DNA of 7,962 nucleotides from an uncultured Vogesella sp. GTDB lineage: Bacteria > Pseudomonadota > Gammaproteobacteria > Burkholderiales > Chromobacteriaceae. Shown one piece after another: positions 1-6,212 of this stretch (its first letter is position 1; each line of letters opens with the position of its first letter). The position numbers and the translations under genes are program-made. The stretch lies in the NCBI GenBank assembly GCA_946479405.1, contig CAMLGD010000155.1, positions 1-7,962 of the forward strand. Reading direction: 5' to 3'. Below the pieces are notes generated by a model. The model searched no databases and had not been told where the DNA came from. It worked only from the letters and a program-made list of their open reading frames with translations.

Positions 1-425
1 TCCGGCGCCTTGATGTCTTCCAGGTTGATGCCGCCGAAGGTCGGCTCCATCGCGCAGATCATGTCGACCAGCTTGTCCGGGTCGTTCTCGGCCAGTTCGA
101 TGTCGAACACGTCGATGCCGGCAAACTTCTTGAACAGTACGCCTTTACCTTCCATCACCGGCTTGCCGGCCAGCGGGCCGATATTGCCCAGACCCAGCAC
201 CGCGGTACCGTTGGTCACCACGGCAACCAGGTTGCCACGGGCGGTGTATTTGTAGGCGTTCAGCGGATCTTCCACGATAGCGTCGCAAGGAGCGGCTACG
301 CCCGGCGAGTAGGCAAGTGCCAGGTCGCGCTGGGTGGCCAGCGGCTTGGTAGGGGCGACCTGGATCTTGCCCGGCTGCGGGAACTGGTGGAACTCGAGTG
401 CGGCTTGGCGCAGTTGCTCGTCCAT
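1..425 (-). CDS. maeB: NADP-dependent malic enzyme (MaeB type), N-terminal part, cut by the window edge
   Basis: Malic enzyme oxidatively decarboxylates L-malate to pyruvate and CO2 in the cytoplasm, yielding NADPH and feeding pyruvate to biosynthesis during growth on C4 acids. Translating the minus strand from ATG (423-425) gives 141 uninterrupted codons starting [10 protein letters not shown]. Family landmarks are visible: the [10 protein letters not shown] segment with the catalytic Tyr39, the [20 protein letters not shown] stretch, the catalytic Lys94 in MEGKG, and the metal ligands Glu136 and Asp137 in INLEDIKAP. This N-terminus and spacing match the large MaeB class, which usually carries a C-terminal phosphotransacetylase-like domain. 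That half lies outside the window, so its presence is inferred. The start is supported by an AGGAG ribosome binding site about 8 bases upstream and by a perfect -10 element at 473-478. The NADP preference is assumed from the family. Confidence 0.95.
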   Translation of the reverse strand, partial: MDEQLRQAALEFHQFPQPGKIQVAPTKPLATQRDLALAYSPGVAAPCDAIVEDPLNAYKYTARGNLVAVVTNGTAVLGLGNIGPLAGKPVMEGKGVLFKKFAGIDVFDIELAENDPDKLVDMICAMEPTFGGINLEDIKAP

Positions 426-472
426 TCTGTTGGCTCCTGATTGTTATTTCAGAGGGTGTGGAGAGGGTTGGC

Positions 473-478
473 ATTATA
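473..478 (-). promoter_or_regulatory. maeB promoter, -10 element
   Basis: The minus strand reads a perfect TATAAT here, 47 bases before the maeB start codon, giving a short leader that contains the AGGAG site. No good TTGACA match lies 16-18 bases upstream, so the promoter may need an activator. The element sits inside an inverted repeat, AGGGTT (464-469) and AACCCT (484-489), whose arms are centred 20 bases apart, about two helical turns. This is a possible operator, but the short arms could be chance. Confidence 0.55.
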
Positions 479-636
479 GGGCGAACCCTTGGATTGGGCT
501 ATGACCGTGTCGGACAAAAGCCGCTGTTTGGCTCTCCGCGGCATGCAAGGTGATCTTGAGCGTGATCTGAAAACTGGCAGACCCGCTATCGCCGGGCCGC
601 TGCGGATGAAACATGCGTGCGGTAACCGTGCTGTCC

Positions 637-664
637 ACCGTCCGCCGGTTTAGGGGCGGGCGGT
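637..664. other. GC-rich stem-loop between dctM and maeB
   Basis: ACCGTCCGCC (637-646) and GGCGGGCGGT (655-664) pair over 10 positions around an 8-base loop. A plus-strand RNA would pair throughout with one U-G wobble; a minus-strand RNA would have one A-C mismatch. The structure lies about 30 bases past the dctM stop, where a terminator or a 3'-end stabilising hairpin for the operon would be expected. No T-run follows on either strand, so it is not a canonical intrinsic terminator. The rest of the 426-691 gap shows only the maeB promoter and a degenerate copy of the 12-mer repeat. Confidence 0.35.
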
Positions 665-679
665 GCGGCAGCACGGTAC

Positions 680-691
680 TGCGGCCAACGT
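680..691 (-). repeat. Degenerate copy of the 12-mer repeat (11 of 12), abutting the dctM stop codon
   Basis: The minus strand reads ACGTTGGCCGCA, one mismatch (position 2) from AGGTTGGCCGCA. It begins at the base directly after the dctM TAA stop (692-694). No inverted partner and no T-run accompany it, so it does not form the hairpin seen at the paired sites. Confidence 0.6.
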
Positions 692-1975
692 TTACATCAT
701 GCCCAGTGTGCGGGGCAGCCACAGCGAGATGATCGGGACATAGGTCACCAGTGCCAGGAACGCCAGCATGGTGAGCAGCCACGGCCATACCGCTACGGTC
801 AGCTCGGTGATGCCCATCTTGGTGATGCCGGACGCCACGTACAGATTCAGACCCACCGGCGGGTGGCACATGCCGACTTCCATGTTCACCACGATAAGGA
901 TGCCGAAGTGCACCGGGTCAATGCCCAGCGCGGTCGCCACCGGGAACAGGATCGGCGCGAAGATCAGCACGATGGACGACGGTTCCATCACGTTGCCGGC
1001 CAGGAGCAGGATCACGTTCACCGCCAGCAGGAAAGCCACCGGGCCCAGGCCGGCGTCGATCAGCCAGCTGGCCATTGCCTGCGGGATGCCTTCGCTGGTC
1101 ATCAGGAACGAGAACAGCACCGCGTTGGTGATGATGTACAGCAGCATCGCCGACATGCTGGCCGAATCCAGCAGCACCTTCGGTACCTGCTTCAGCGTCA
1201 GATCCTTGTAGACGAACACCGCCACGAAGAAGGCGTACACCGCCGACATGGCGGCCGCTTCGGTGGGGGTGAAGATGCCGGTGTAGATACCGCCGATTAC
1301 CACCACGATCAGCAGCAGGCCCCAGATGCTTTCACGGAACGCCTGCAGACGCTGCGCCATGCTGGCCTTGGCCAGACGCGGGTAGCCGAACTTGCGGGCG
1401 CGCCACCAGGTGGTAAAGCCGAGGAAGCCGGCCAGCATCAGGCCGGGGATTACGCCGGCCATGAACAGCTGGCCTACCGAGGTGTTGGTGGCAACGGAAT
1501 ACATCACCATTACGATCGACGGCGGGATCAGGATGCCAAGCGCACCGGAAGTGGTGATGACACCGGCGCCGAAGCTGTTGGGGAAGCCCTGCTTGACCAT
1601 TGCCGGCAGCAGGATGGAGCCGATGGCCACCACGGTGGCCGGGCTGGAGCCGGACACGGCGGCAAACAACGCGCAGGCCAGCACCCCGGCCAGGCCCAGA
1701 CCGCCATGCCAGTGGCCGACCATGGACGAGGCGAACTTGATCATCCGCCGCGCCACGCCGCCGTGGGTGAGGAAGTTACCGGCGAGGATGAAGAACGGAA
1801 TCGCCATGATCTCGAACTTCTCGATGCCGGTGAACAGCTTGAGTGCCACCGCCTCGATCGGCACGTCGGTCATGGTGAACAGGAAGGTCAGTACCGTCAG
1901 ACCCAACGAAATGGAGATCGGCATGCCGGTCAGCATCAGCACCAGCAGCAGACCAAAAATGATGAGTGCGCTCAT
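692..1975 (-). CDS. dctM: TRAP transporter large permease, DctM family
   Basis: This is the large membrane subunit of a tripartite ATP-independent periplasmic (TRAP) transporter. It forms the ion-coupled substrate path in the inner membrane and works with the small subunit DctQ and the binding protein DctP. The 427-residue product has the usual family length and is hydrophobic throughout, with about 12 membrane segments. Conserved DctM stretches are present: the N-terminal helix with LTGMPISISLGL (about 15-26), AAVSGSSPATVVAIGS (about 105-120), GALGILIPPS (about 144-153) and AGNVMEPSSIVLIFAP further on. The ATG overlaps the dctQ stop by four bases (ATGA), so translation is probably coupled. 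Subunit identity is secure. The C4-dicarboxylate specificity comes from the dctP and dctS neighbours and not from this protein alone. Confidence 0.97.
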   Translation of the reverse strand: MSALIIFGLLLVLMLTGMPISISLGLTVLTFLFTMTDVPIEAVALKLFTGIEKFEIMAIPFFILAGNFLTHGGVARRMIKFASSMVGHWHGGLGLAGVLACALFAAVSGSSPATVVAIGSILLPAMVKQGFPNSFGAGVITTSGALGILIPPSIVMVMYSVATNTSVGQLFMAGVIPGLMLAGFLGFTTWWRARKFGYPRLAKASMAQRLQAFRESIWGLLLIVVVIGGIYTGIFTPTEAAAMSAVYAFFVAVFVYKDLTLKQVPKVLLDSASMSAMLLYIITNAVLFSFLMTSEGIPQAMASWLIDAGLGPVAFLLAVNVILLLAGNVMEPSSIVLIFAPILFPVATALGIDPVHFGILIVVNMEVGMCHPPVGLNLYVASGITKMGITELTVAVWPWLLTMLAFLALVTYVPIISLWLPRTLGMM

Positions 1976-2586
1976 TTCTTGTCGCCTCCGTTTTTCTTGA
2001 TGTCGTGCGGATGCAGGTTGTCGTCCAGTGCAAACCAGTTGCTGTCTTCGGTAACGTCGTCCATGCCTTCAACGTGGCTATGGTCGTGCTTGGGCAGGTG
2101 GCCAGTCTTGAGGAAGCCCACCATTACCTGCAGGAAGCGGAAGCACATCAGGTACGAACCGCACGGCACCGCCAGGTAAACCAGCCACATCGGCAGTTCC
2201 AGGTCGGCCGAGGTCTGGTCGGTATGGCCGATTTCCCACACGAAGTTGGCGCCCAGGGTGCCGACGATGCCGGTGAACAGCGCACCGGCCAGCAGGCCGA
2301 TGACGATGAAGCGGCTGCGGTTCTTGTCGGACAGTTTGTTGATGAGGACATCCACACCGACGTGGATGCCGGTACGCACGCCATAGGCAGCGCCGAACTT
2401 GGCCATCCACACGAACAGGTAGATGGTGAGTTCCTGCGCCCAGCTGGTGTGAATATGCGCGAGATAGGGTTGAAGTGACTCGATGCCGCTGCCGTAACGG
2501 TGCACCACTGCAAAGAACGTGATCAGTGTTGCCGCCGCCATCAGGGTTGCAATCAGCCACTCCTCGAGATGGTCGAGGAATTTCAT
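1972..2586 (-). CDS. dctQ: TRAP transporter small permease, DctQ family
   Basis: This small integral membrane subunit of the TRAP transporter pairs with DctM in the inner membrane. I chose the ATG at 2584-2586 (MKFLDHLEEW), which has a TGGAG ribosome binding site about 8 bases upstream. A longer frame reaching 2631 would run through the terminator hairpin and has no such site. The 204-residue protein has four predicted membrane segments (about 11-29, 49-68, 93-115 and 133-156). The conserved DctQ region SWAQELTIYLFVWMAKFGAA falls at 48-67 and is followed by VRTGIHVGVDVL. The tail from about 160 to 204 is hydrophilic and unusually rich in His and Asp (HLPKHDHSH at 163-171, NLHPHD at 190-195). 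Many DctQ proteins end soon after the fourth helix, so this extension is notable. The gene overlaps dctM by four bases and is separated from dctP by 66 bases holding a hairpin. Confidence 0.94.
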   Translation of the reverse strand: MKFLDHLEEWLIATLMAAATLITFFAVVHRYGSGIESLQPYLAHIHTSWAQELTIYLFVWMAKFGAAYGVRTGIHVGVDVLINKLSDKNRSRFIVIGLLAGALFTGIVGTLGANFVWEIGHTDQTSADLELPMWLVYLAVPCGSYLMCFRFLQVMVGFLKTGHLPKHDHSHVEGMDDVTEDSNWFALDDNLHPHDIKKNGGDKK

Positions 2587-2604
2587 GGTGTGACTCCAGA
2601 TAAA

Positions 2605-2616
2605 AGGTTGGCCGCA
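2605..2616 (+). repeat. 12-mer uptake-sequence-like repeat, exact copy 1
   Basis: AGGTTGGCCGCA on the plus strand. It is one arm of the dctP-dctQ hairpin, inverted relative to the copy at 2623-2634. Confidence 0.85.
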
Positions 2617-2622
2617 TGCTGT

Positions 2623-2634
2623 TGCGGCCAACCT
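2623..2634 (-). repeat. 12-mer uptake-sequence-like repeat, exact copy 2
   Basis: TGCGGCCAACCT on the plus strand, followed by GG. It is the second arm of the dctP-dctQ hairpin. The extended word TGCGGCCAACCTGG is shared with the copies at 3841 and 5290. Confidence 0.85.
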
Positions 2635-2652
2635 GGCTGTTACGGACGGGGC

Positions 2653-3651
2653 TTAGTTCGGGGTGTAGCCGGTCTGTTTGTAGATCAGCTGCACCAGGCC
2701 TTCGCCGATGCGGTCATCCATCTTGGTGTGTACCGGCACCAGGGCCTTCTTGAAGGCGGCGCGCTCGGCGGCGGTCGGGATGTAGATCTGGGTCTTGCCG
2801 GAAGCCTTGATCTTGGCCAGATCGCTCTCGTTTTCCTGCTGTGCGATCTTGTTGGCGTATACGGTGGCATCTTTCATCGCGCCATCCAGCGTGGTGCGGA
2901 TATCAGCCGGCAGGCCGTCCCAGAACTTCTTGTTCACGATCACCGCGTAGCCCAGGTAGCCGTGGTTGGTGACTGTGGCGTACTTCTGCACTTCGTGCAT
3001 TTTCTGGGTCAGCATGTTGGATGGCGGGTTCTCGGTGCCATCTACCACGCCGGTCTGCAGCGCCTGGTAAGTTTCAGAGAACGCCATCACCTGCGGCAGG
3101 GCGCCCAGCGCGCGCATTTCTTCTTCCAGCACCTTGGACGACTGGATGCGCATCTTCAGGCCCTTGAAGTCGGCCGGCGACTTGAGCGGCTTGTTGGCGG
3201 AGAAAATCTTGAAGCCGTTATCCCAGTAGGCCAGACCCTTGATGCCCTTGCTTTCCAGCTTGGACAGCAACTGCATGCCGATCGGACCCTGGGTGACTTT
3301 GTGCAGCTCGTCGTAGTTGTCGAAGATATAGGGCAGGTCGAAGACTTCGAATTCCTTGGCGCCCAGCGGGCCGAACTTGGCCAGCGACGGGGCCAGCATC
3401 TGTACTGCACCCAGCTGCAGCGCTTCCAGTTCTTCCTTGTCCTTGTACAGCTGGCTGTTGGGGAAGACCTGTACCTGGACCCGGCCTTTGGTGCGTTCTT
3501 CGGCCAGTTTCTTGAAGTATTCGGCGGCCTTGCCTTTCGGTGTGTCCTGCGCCACGACGTGGCTGAACTTGATCACGAAATCGGCGGCGTTGGCGATACC
3601 GGACAGGCCAAAGGCGACACCGGCGATCAGGGCTGCATACTTGAGTTTCAT
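2653..3651 (-). CDS. dctP: TRAP transporter periplasmic C4-dicarboxylate-binding protein, DctP family
   Basis: This periplasmic solute-binding subunit captures a carboxylate substrate, most likely succinate, fumarate or malate, and delivers it to DctQM. The 332-residue product has normal length. It starts with a Sec signal peptide (MKLKYAALIAG, hydrophobic core, then IANA/AD), with likely cleavage after Ala22. The mature start ADFVIKFSHVVAQDTPKGK is typical of DctP. Arg168 in LKMRIQSSK (about 146 in the mature chain) corresponds to the conserved arginine that binds the substrate carboxylate in TRAP binding proteins. VVDGTENPPSN carries the conserved Glu207 and Asn208 of the substrate pocket. 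An AGGAGA ribosome binding site lies 8 bases before the ATG. It is the first gene of the dctPQM operon and is divergent from the sensor kinase gene, which suggests control from the shared 214-base region. The exact substrate cannot be read from the sequence. Confidence 0.97.
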   Translation of the reverse strand: MKLKYAALIAGVAFGLSGIANAADFVIKFSHVVAQDTPKGKAAEYFKKLAEERTKGRVQVQVFPNSQLYKDKEELEALQLGAVQMLAPSLAKFGPLGAKEFEVFDLPYIFDNYDELHKVTQGPIGMQLLSKLESKGIKGLAYWDNGFKIFSANKPLKSPADFKGLKMRIQSSKVLEEEMRALGALPQVMAFSETYQALQTGVVDGTENPPSNMLTQKMHEVQKYATVTNHGYLGYAVIVNKKFWDGLPADIRTTLDGAMKDATVYANKIAQQENESDLAKIKASGKTQIYIPTAAERAAFKKALVPVHTKMDDRIGEGLVQLIYKQTGYTPN

Positions 3652-3710
3652 CTTGCTACTCTCCTGTGTTCACATGTTGTAGTGCTTGTTGTGTTTTCTG
3701 TGTAGGCGAT

Positions 3711-3731
3711 CTTGTCTGACAGGCAGACAAG
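3711..3731. promoter_or_regulatory. Perfect inverted repeat upstream of dctP, candidate operator
   Basis: CTTGTCTG (3711-3718) and CAGACAAG (3724-3731) are exact reverse complements separated by ACAGG. The site is centred about 70 bases before the dctP start codon and about 145 bases before the kinase start, in the divergent intergenic region. Its size and symmetry suit a dimeric regulator such as a DctR-type response regulator or a GntR-family repressor. No T-run follows, so it is not a terminator. The protein that binds it is unknown. Confidence 0.5.
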
Positions 3732-3770
3732 TCACATGCTGAACACTAGAAGTTGTTAACCGCTGCCACT

Positions 3771-3803
3771 ATTGGGGAATTCAGCATCAGGGATTTCCCC
3801 AAT
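3771..3803. promoter_or_regulatory. Spaced inverted repeat in the dctP/dctS intergenic region, candidate operator
   Basis: ATTGGGGAA (3771-3779) and TTCCCCAAT (3795-3803) are perfect 9-bp inverted arms separated by 15 bases, two of whose flanking positions also pair. It lies about 63 bases before the kinase start codon and about 120 bases before dctP. It could be two half-sites for a regulator or a leader hairpin in the kinase mRNA. I found no convincing sigma-70 or sigma-54 promoter on either strand between 3652 and 3865. Confidence 0.4.
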
Positions 3804-3840
3804 GTTTGCCGTAGCCGGGCTGCGCCAGTGTGCGGCACGC

Positions 3841-3852
3841 TGCGGCCAACCT
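3841..3852 (-). repeat. 12-mer uptake-sequence-like repeat, exact copy 3, upstream of dctS
   Basis: TGCGGCCAACCT on the plus strand, followed by GG. It is a single copy that abuts the GGAAAG ribosome binding site of the kinase gene (3853-3858). With no inverted partner it cannot form the terminator hairpin. Confidence 0.8.
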
Positions 3853-3865
3853 GGAAAGACCTGCC

Positions 3866-6154
3866 ATGCCCCTGAAAGAATTATCGGTTCCTCACGCTGC
3901 GCCACGCCGGCTGTGGCTGGGGGCGGCGTTGATCCTGATCGGCCTGCTGGCGGCGCTGGCCGGCTTGTTCTGGGTGGTCTACAAGGACTGGCAGGACGAA
4001 CAGCGCGATGGCCTGATCCAGGAGTTGCTGTGGCTGGACCAGAGCCTGCGGCTGCACATGGAAGAGCACCAGCGCTGGCTGGACAATATGGAAGAAGACC
4101 TGCCGCCGGTCAGTGCGGCGCAGGGCAAGCGCTTTCTGGCGGCGGCGCAGCTGCTGCAGCGCGAAAGCCGCGAGATCGTGGCGGTGCAGTGGGTTGGCCG
4201 CGACGGTGCGGTGCAGCTGGACAGCCTCGGGCGCGAGCCGCATCAGTTGACTGGCGTTGCCTACGACGCCTTGTGGCGTGCCGAGAAGCTGGGGCGGCTG
4301 AGTTACGGCCAACCTTATGTCGGGCCGGATGGCCGCTTCCGTTTCGATCTGGCGGTACCGATGTTGCAGCAGGGCCGCTTTATCGGTGGCGTGCGGCTGG
4401 TGTACAGCATGAGCGGGCTGCTGCAACAACAGGTGCCGTGGTGGATTGCTTCCAAATATCACATCAGCCTGGTGGACCTGGAAGGCCGCGCGCTGGCCAG
4501 CAAGTTCGAGCAGGCGCCGCCGCAGGGCACGCAGTCGCACCAGTTGAGCTTCGACCCGCCGGGTTACGGCGTGATGCTGCGCGGCATCAGCTACCGTACC
4601 GGCATCGGCCTGACCCTGCCGGTGCTCAGCGCGCTGATCGCGTTGCTGGTGCTGGCGCTGTTGTTCCTGCTGTGGCGCATCCGTCGTCACGTGCGGCAGC
4701 GGGCACAGGTGGAGCAGGCGCTGCAGCGCGAGATGTCGATCCGCCGCGCGGTGGAAGACAGCATGAAGAGCGGGCTGATCGCCTTTGACCGCCACGGCGC
4801 CATCCTGCGCGTCAACCGTGCCATGTGTGAACTCACCGGTTTGTCGGTGGAAGAGCTGGTCGGCCAGCAGCTGCCGTACAGTTTCTGGGCGGAAGAGGAT
4901 CACGCGCTGCTGATGGCGGCGATGCGCGCCATGCTGGCTGGCGAGCTGCCGGAGCATGGCTTCGAGCTGCCGTTCCGCGATCGCACCGGCGAGCGCTTCG
5001 AAGTGCGGCTGTACGCCGCACCCTTGCTGCAGGGCGAGCGGCAGGAGGGCTGGGTGGCGTCGATGTACGATATTACCGAGCTGAAGAAAAAACGGCTGGC
5101 GCTGAATGCCTCGCACCAGCGCTTCCTCACCGTGCTCAACGGCCTGGACAGCGGCCTGTGCGTGGTGGACGGCGACAGTCGGCAGCTGCTGTATGCCAAC
5201 CCGGCGTTTGCCAGCGGCTGGGGCGGCTTTGATGCCGAGGGCGCCTACTGCCCGCTGCTGCCGGGCCTGGCGCGCGGGCTGGAACAGCTTGCGGCCAACC
5301 TGGAGTACTCGCCGGACCGCGGTCGCAACTGGTATCAGCTGCAGTACCGCGGTATCGAATGGGTGGATGGCGAGCCGGCCTGGCTGTGCATGCTGGTGGA
5401 TGTCACCGCATCGCGCGCCCGCGCCGCACGCGAACGGGCACAGGAGGAGCGCTTCCAGACCACCTCGCGGCTGATCGCCATGGGCGAGATGGCCTCGTCG
5501 CTGGCGCACGAGCTGGGGCAGCCGCTCACCGCCATCTCTACCTATGCCGCCGGCCTGACGCGCAAGCTGCCCAGCCGCACGGCGCAGAGCAACGGCGTGG
5601 GCGAGGCGGTGCAGGCGATTGCCGAGCAGGCGCGCAGAGCAGGGCAGATCGTCAACAGCATCCGTGCCTTCGTAAAGAAGCACGCGCCGCAACTGGAGCT
5701 GTGCGACCCGGATCTGGCGGTGCGGCGCGCGGTGGCGCTGGCGCAGCCGATGGCGGACAAGTACGGCATGCAGTTGCTGCTGGAGCCGGCGCCCGGCGGG
5801 CAGCGGGTGGAGATGGATCCGGTGCTGATCGAGCAGGTGTTGCTGAATCTGATCAAGAACGCGGTGGAGGCGATGCGCGAGGCGGATACGCCGCGGCCAA
5901 CGGTGCGCTTGTACAGCGCGGTGGGGGCGCAGTTCTGGCGGGTGGAGGTGGTGGACAATGGCCCGGGGTTGTCGGAGCAGATCCGCGAGAACCTGTTTAC
6001 GCCGTTCTACTCCACCAAGCCGCAAGGCATGGGCATCGGCCTCAACATCTGTCGCTCCATCGTTGAGCACCATCGCGGCGAATTCGGCGTCAGCGCGCCG
6101 CTGACCGGCGGCTGCGCGTTCTGGTTCACCCTGCCGCTGTATCAGGGCGAGTGA
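3866..6154 (+). CDS. dctS: Membrane sensor histidine kinase with two PAS domains, DctS-like
   Basis: This is an inner-membrane kinase that probably senses external C4-dicarboxylates and phosphorylates a response regulator controlling dctPQM. I start it at ATG 3866 (GGAAAG at 3853-3858) and not at the GTG 12 codons earlier, which lacks a good site. The 762 residues show a membrane helix at 16-39, a periplasmic sensor region at about 40-248, a second helix at about 249-270, PAS domains at about 295-406 and 416-512, then a kinase core. The H-box is SLAHELGQPLTAI with phospho-accepting His548. The N-box has Asn661 and Asn665 in LNLIKNAVEAM. DNGPGL (697-702), the F-box FTPFYSTK and GMGIGL (721-726 is the GMGIGL glycine box) complete the ATPase domain. 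The HELxQPL H-box places it in the DctS/FixL/DctB group. Its divergence from dctPQM matches Rhodobacter dctS, but no response regulator follows; the next gene is convergent nadB. The two-PAS layout could also reflect another specialised sensor. Confidence 0.85.
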   Translation: MPLKELSVPHAAPRRLWLGAALILIGLLAALAGLFWVVYKDWQDEQRDGLIQELLWLDQSLRLHMEEHQRWLDNMEEDLPPVSAAQGKRFLAAAQLLQRESREIVAVQWVGRDGAVQLDSLGREPHQLTGVAYDALWRAEKLGRLSYGQPYVGPDGRFRFDLAVPMLQQGRFIGGVRLVYSMSGLLQQQVPWWIASKYHISLVDLEGRALASKFEQAPPQGTQSHQLSFDPPGYGVMLRGISYRTGIGLTLPVLSALIALLVLALLFLLWRIRRHVRQRAQVEQALQREMSIRRAVEDSMKSGLIAFDRHGAILRVNRAMCELTGLSVEELVGQQLPYSFWAEEDHALLMAAMRAMLAGELPEHGFELPFRDRTGERFEVRLYAAPLLQGERQEGWVASMYDITELKKKRLALNASHQRFLTVLNGLDSGLCVVDGDSRQLLYANPAFASGWGGFDAEGAYCPLLPGLARGLEQLAANLEYSPDRGRNWYQLQYRGIEWVDGEPAWLCMLVDVTASRARAARERAQEERFQTTSRLIAMGEMASSLAHELGQPLTAISTYAAGLTRKLPSRTAQSNGVGEAVQAIAEQARRAGQIVNSIRAFVKKHAPQLELCDPDLAVRRAVALAQPMADKYGMQLLLEPAPGGQRVEMDPVLIEQVLLNLIKNAVEAMREADTPRPTVRLYSAVGAQFWRVEVVDNGPGLSEQIRENLFTPFYSTKPQGMGIGLNICRSIVEHHRGEFGVSAPLTGGCAFWFTLPLYQGE
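4304..4315 (-). repeat. Degenerate copy of the 12-mer repeat (11 of 12) inside dctS
   Basis: TACGGCCAACCT on the plus strand, one mismatch (position 2) from TGCGGCCAACCT. It encodes Tyr-Gly-Gln-Pro at residues 147-150 of the periplasmic sensor region. A weaker 10 of 12 match, GGGTTGGCCGCG, lies at 4191-4202 in the opposite orientation. Confidence 0.5.
5290..5301 (-). repeat. 12-mer uptake-sequence-like repeat, exact copy 4, inside dctS
   Basis: TGCGGCCAACCT on the plus strand, followed by GG. It sits within the coding sequence of the second PAS domain and contributes to Leu475-Ala-Ala-Asn-Leu479. It is single, as coding-region uptake sequences usually are. Confidence 0.8.
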
Positions 6155-6168
6155 GCCGGCAATAAAAA

Positions 6169-6180
6169 AGGTTGGCCGCA
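6169..6180 (+). repeat. 12-mer uptake-sequence-like repeat, exact copy 5
   Basis: AGGTTGGCCGCA on the plus strand, the left arm of the dctS/nadB terminator, directly abutting its inverted partner. Confidence 0.88.
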
Positions 6181-6192
6181 TGCGGCCAACCT
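6181..6192 (-). repeat. 12-mer uptake-sequence-like repeat, exact copy 6
   Basis: TGCGGCCAACCT on the plus strand, the right arm of the dctS/nadB terminator. The T-run that follows continues from the last base of the repeat. Confidence 0.88.
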
Positions 6193-6212
6193 TTTTTATT
6201 GCTGCGCGGCGC

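Larger units (their letters stand above)
2602..2634 (-). terminator. Intra-operon hairpin terminator or attenuator between dctP and dctQ
   Basis: Two copies of the 12-mer repeat are inverted (2605-2616 and 2623-2634) around a 6-base loop, giving a perfect 12-bp stem. On the minus strand, the direction of transcription, the stem is followed by TTTTA, so it resembles a short-tailed intrinsic terminator. It lies after the dctP stop and before the dctQ ribosome binding site. Partial termination, or protection of the dctP mRNA 3' end, would raise binding-protein output above that of the permease. That role is inferred; the hairpin itself is seen directly. Confidence 0.7.
6159..6202. terminator. 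Bidirectional intrinsic terminator between convergent dctS and nadB
   Basis: A perfect 44-base palindrome centred between 6180 and 6181. Its core is two 12-mer repeats back to back (6169-6180 and 6181-6192), flanked by an A-run on the left (6164-6169) and a T-run on the right (6191-6197). Either transcript therefore forms a strong GC-rich stem followed by U residues. It begins 5 bases past the dctS stop and ends 11 bases before the nadB stop, so one element serves both convergent genes. Confidence 0.95.

Noticed and set aside
863..2179. Long plus-strand open frame opposite dctM and dctQ
   Set aside because: It is low-complexity His/Gln/Gly-rich sequence with no recognisable motif, caused by codon bias in the real minus-strand genes.
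2500..3705. Long plus-strand open frame opposite dctP
   Set aside because: dctP on the other strand has a signal peptide, conserved pocket residues and a ribosome binding site; the antisense frame has none.
3752..3768. Possible sigma-54 promoter (TGGCAG on the minus strand)
   Set aside because: The required GC dinucleotide at the -12 position is absent at the correct spacing.
3830..3865. Upstream GTG start for the sensor kinase
   Set aside because: It adds 12 residues encoded by the repeat and by the ribosome binding site, and it has no good site of its own; the ATG at 3866 does.
3881..6181. A 766-codon open frame on the minus strand opposite the sensor kinase
   Set aside because: It is the antisense of a GC-rich gene with clear kinase motifs. 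The product is His/Gln/Arg-rich with no domain, and it would run through the terminator palindrome.
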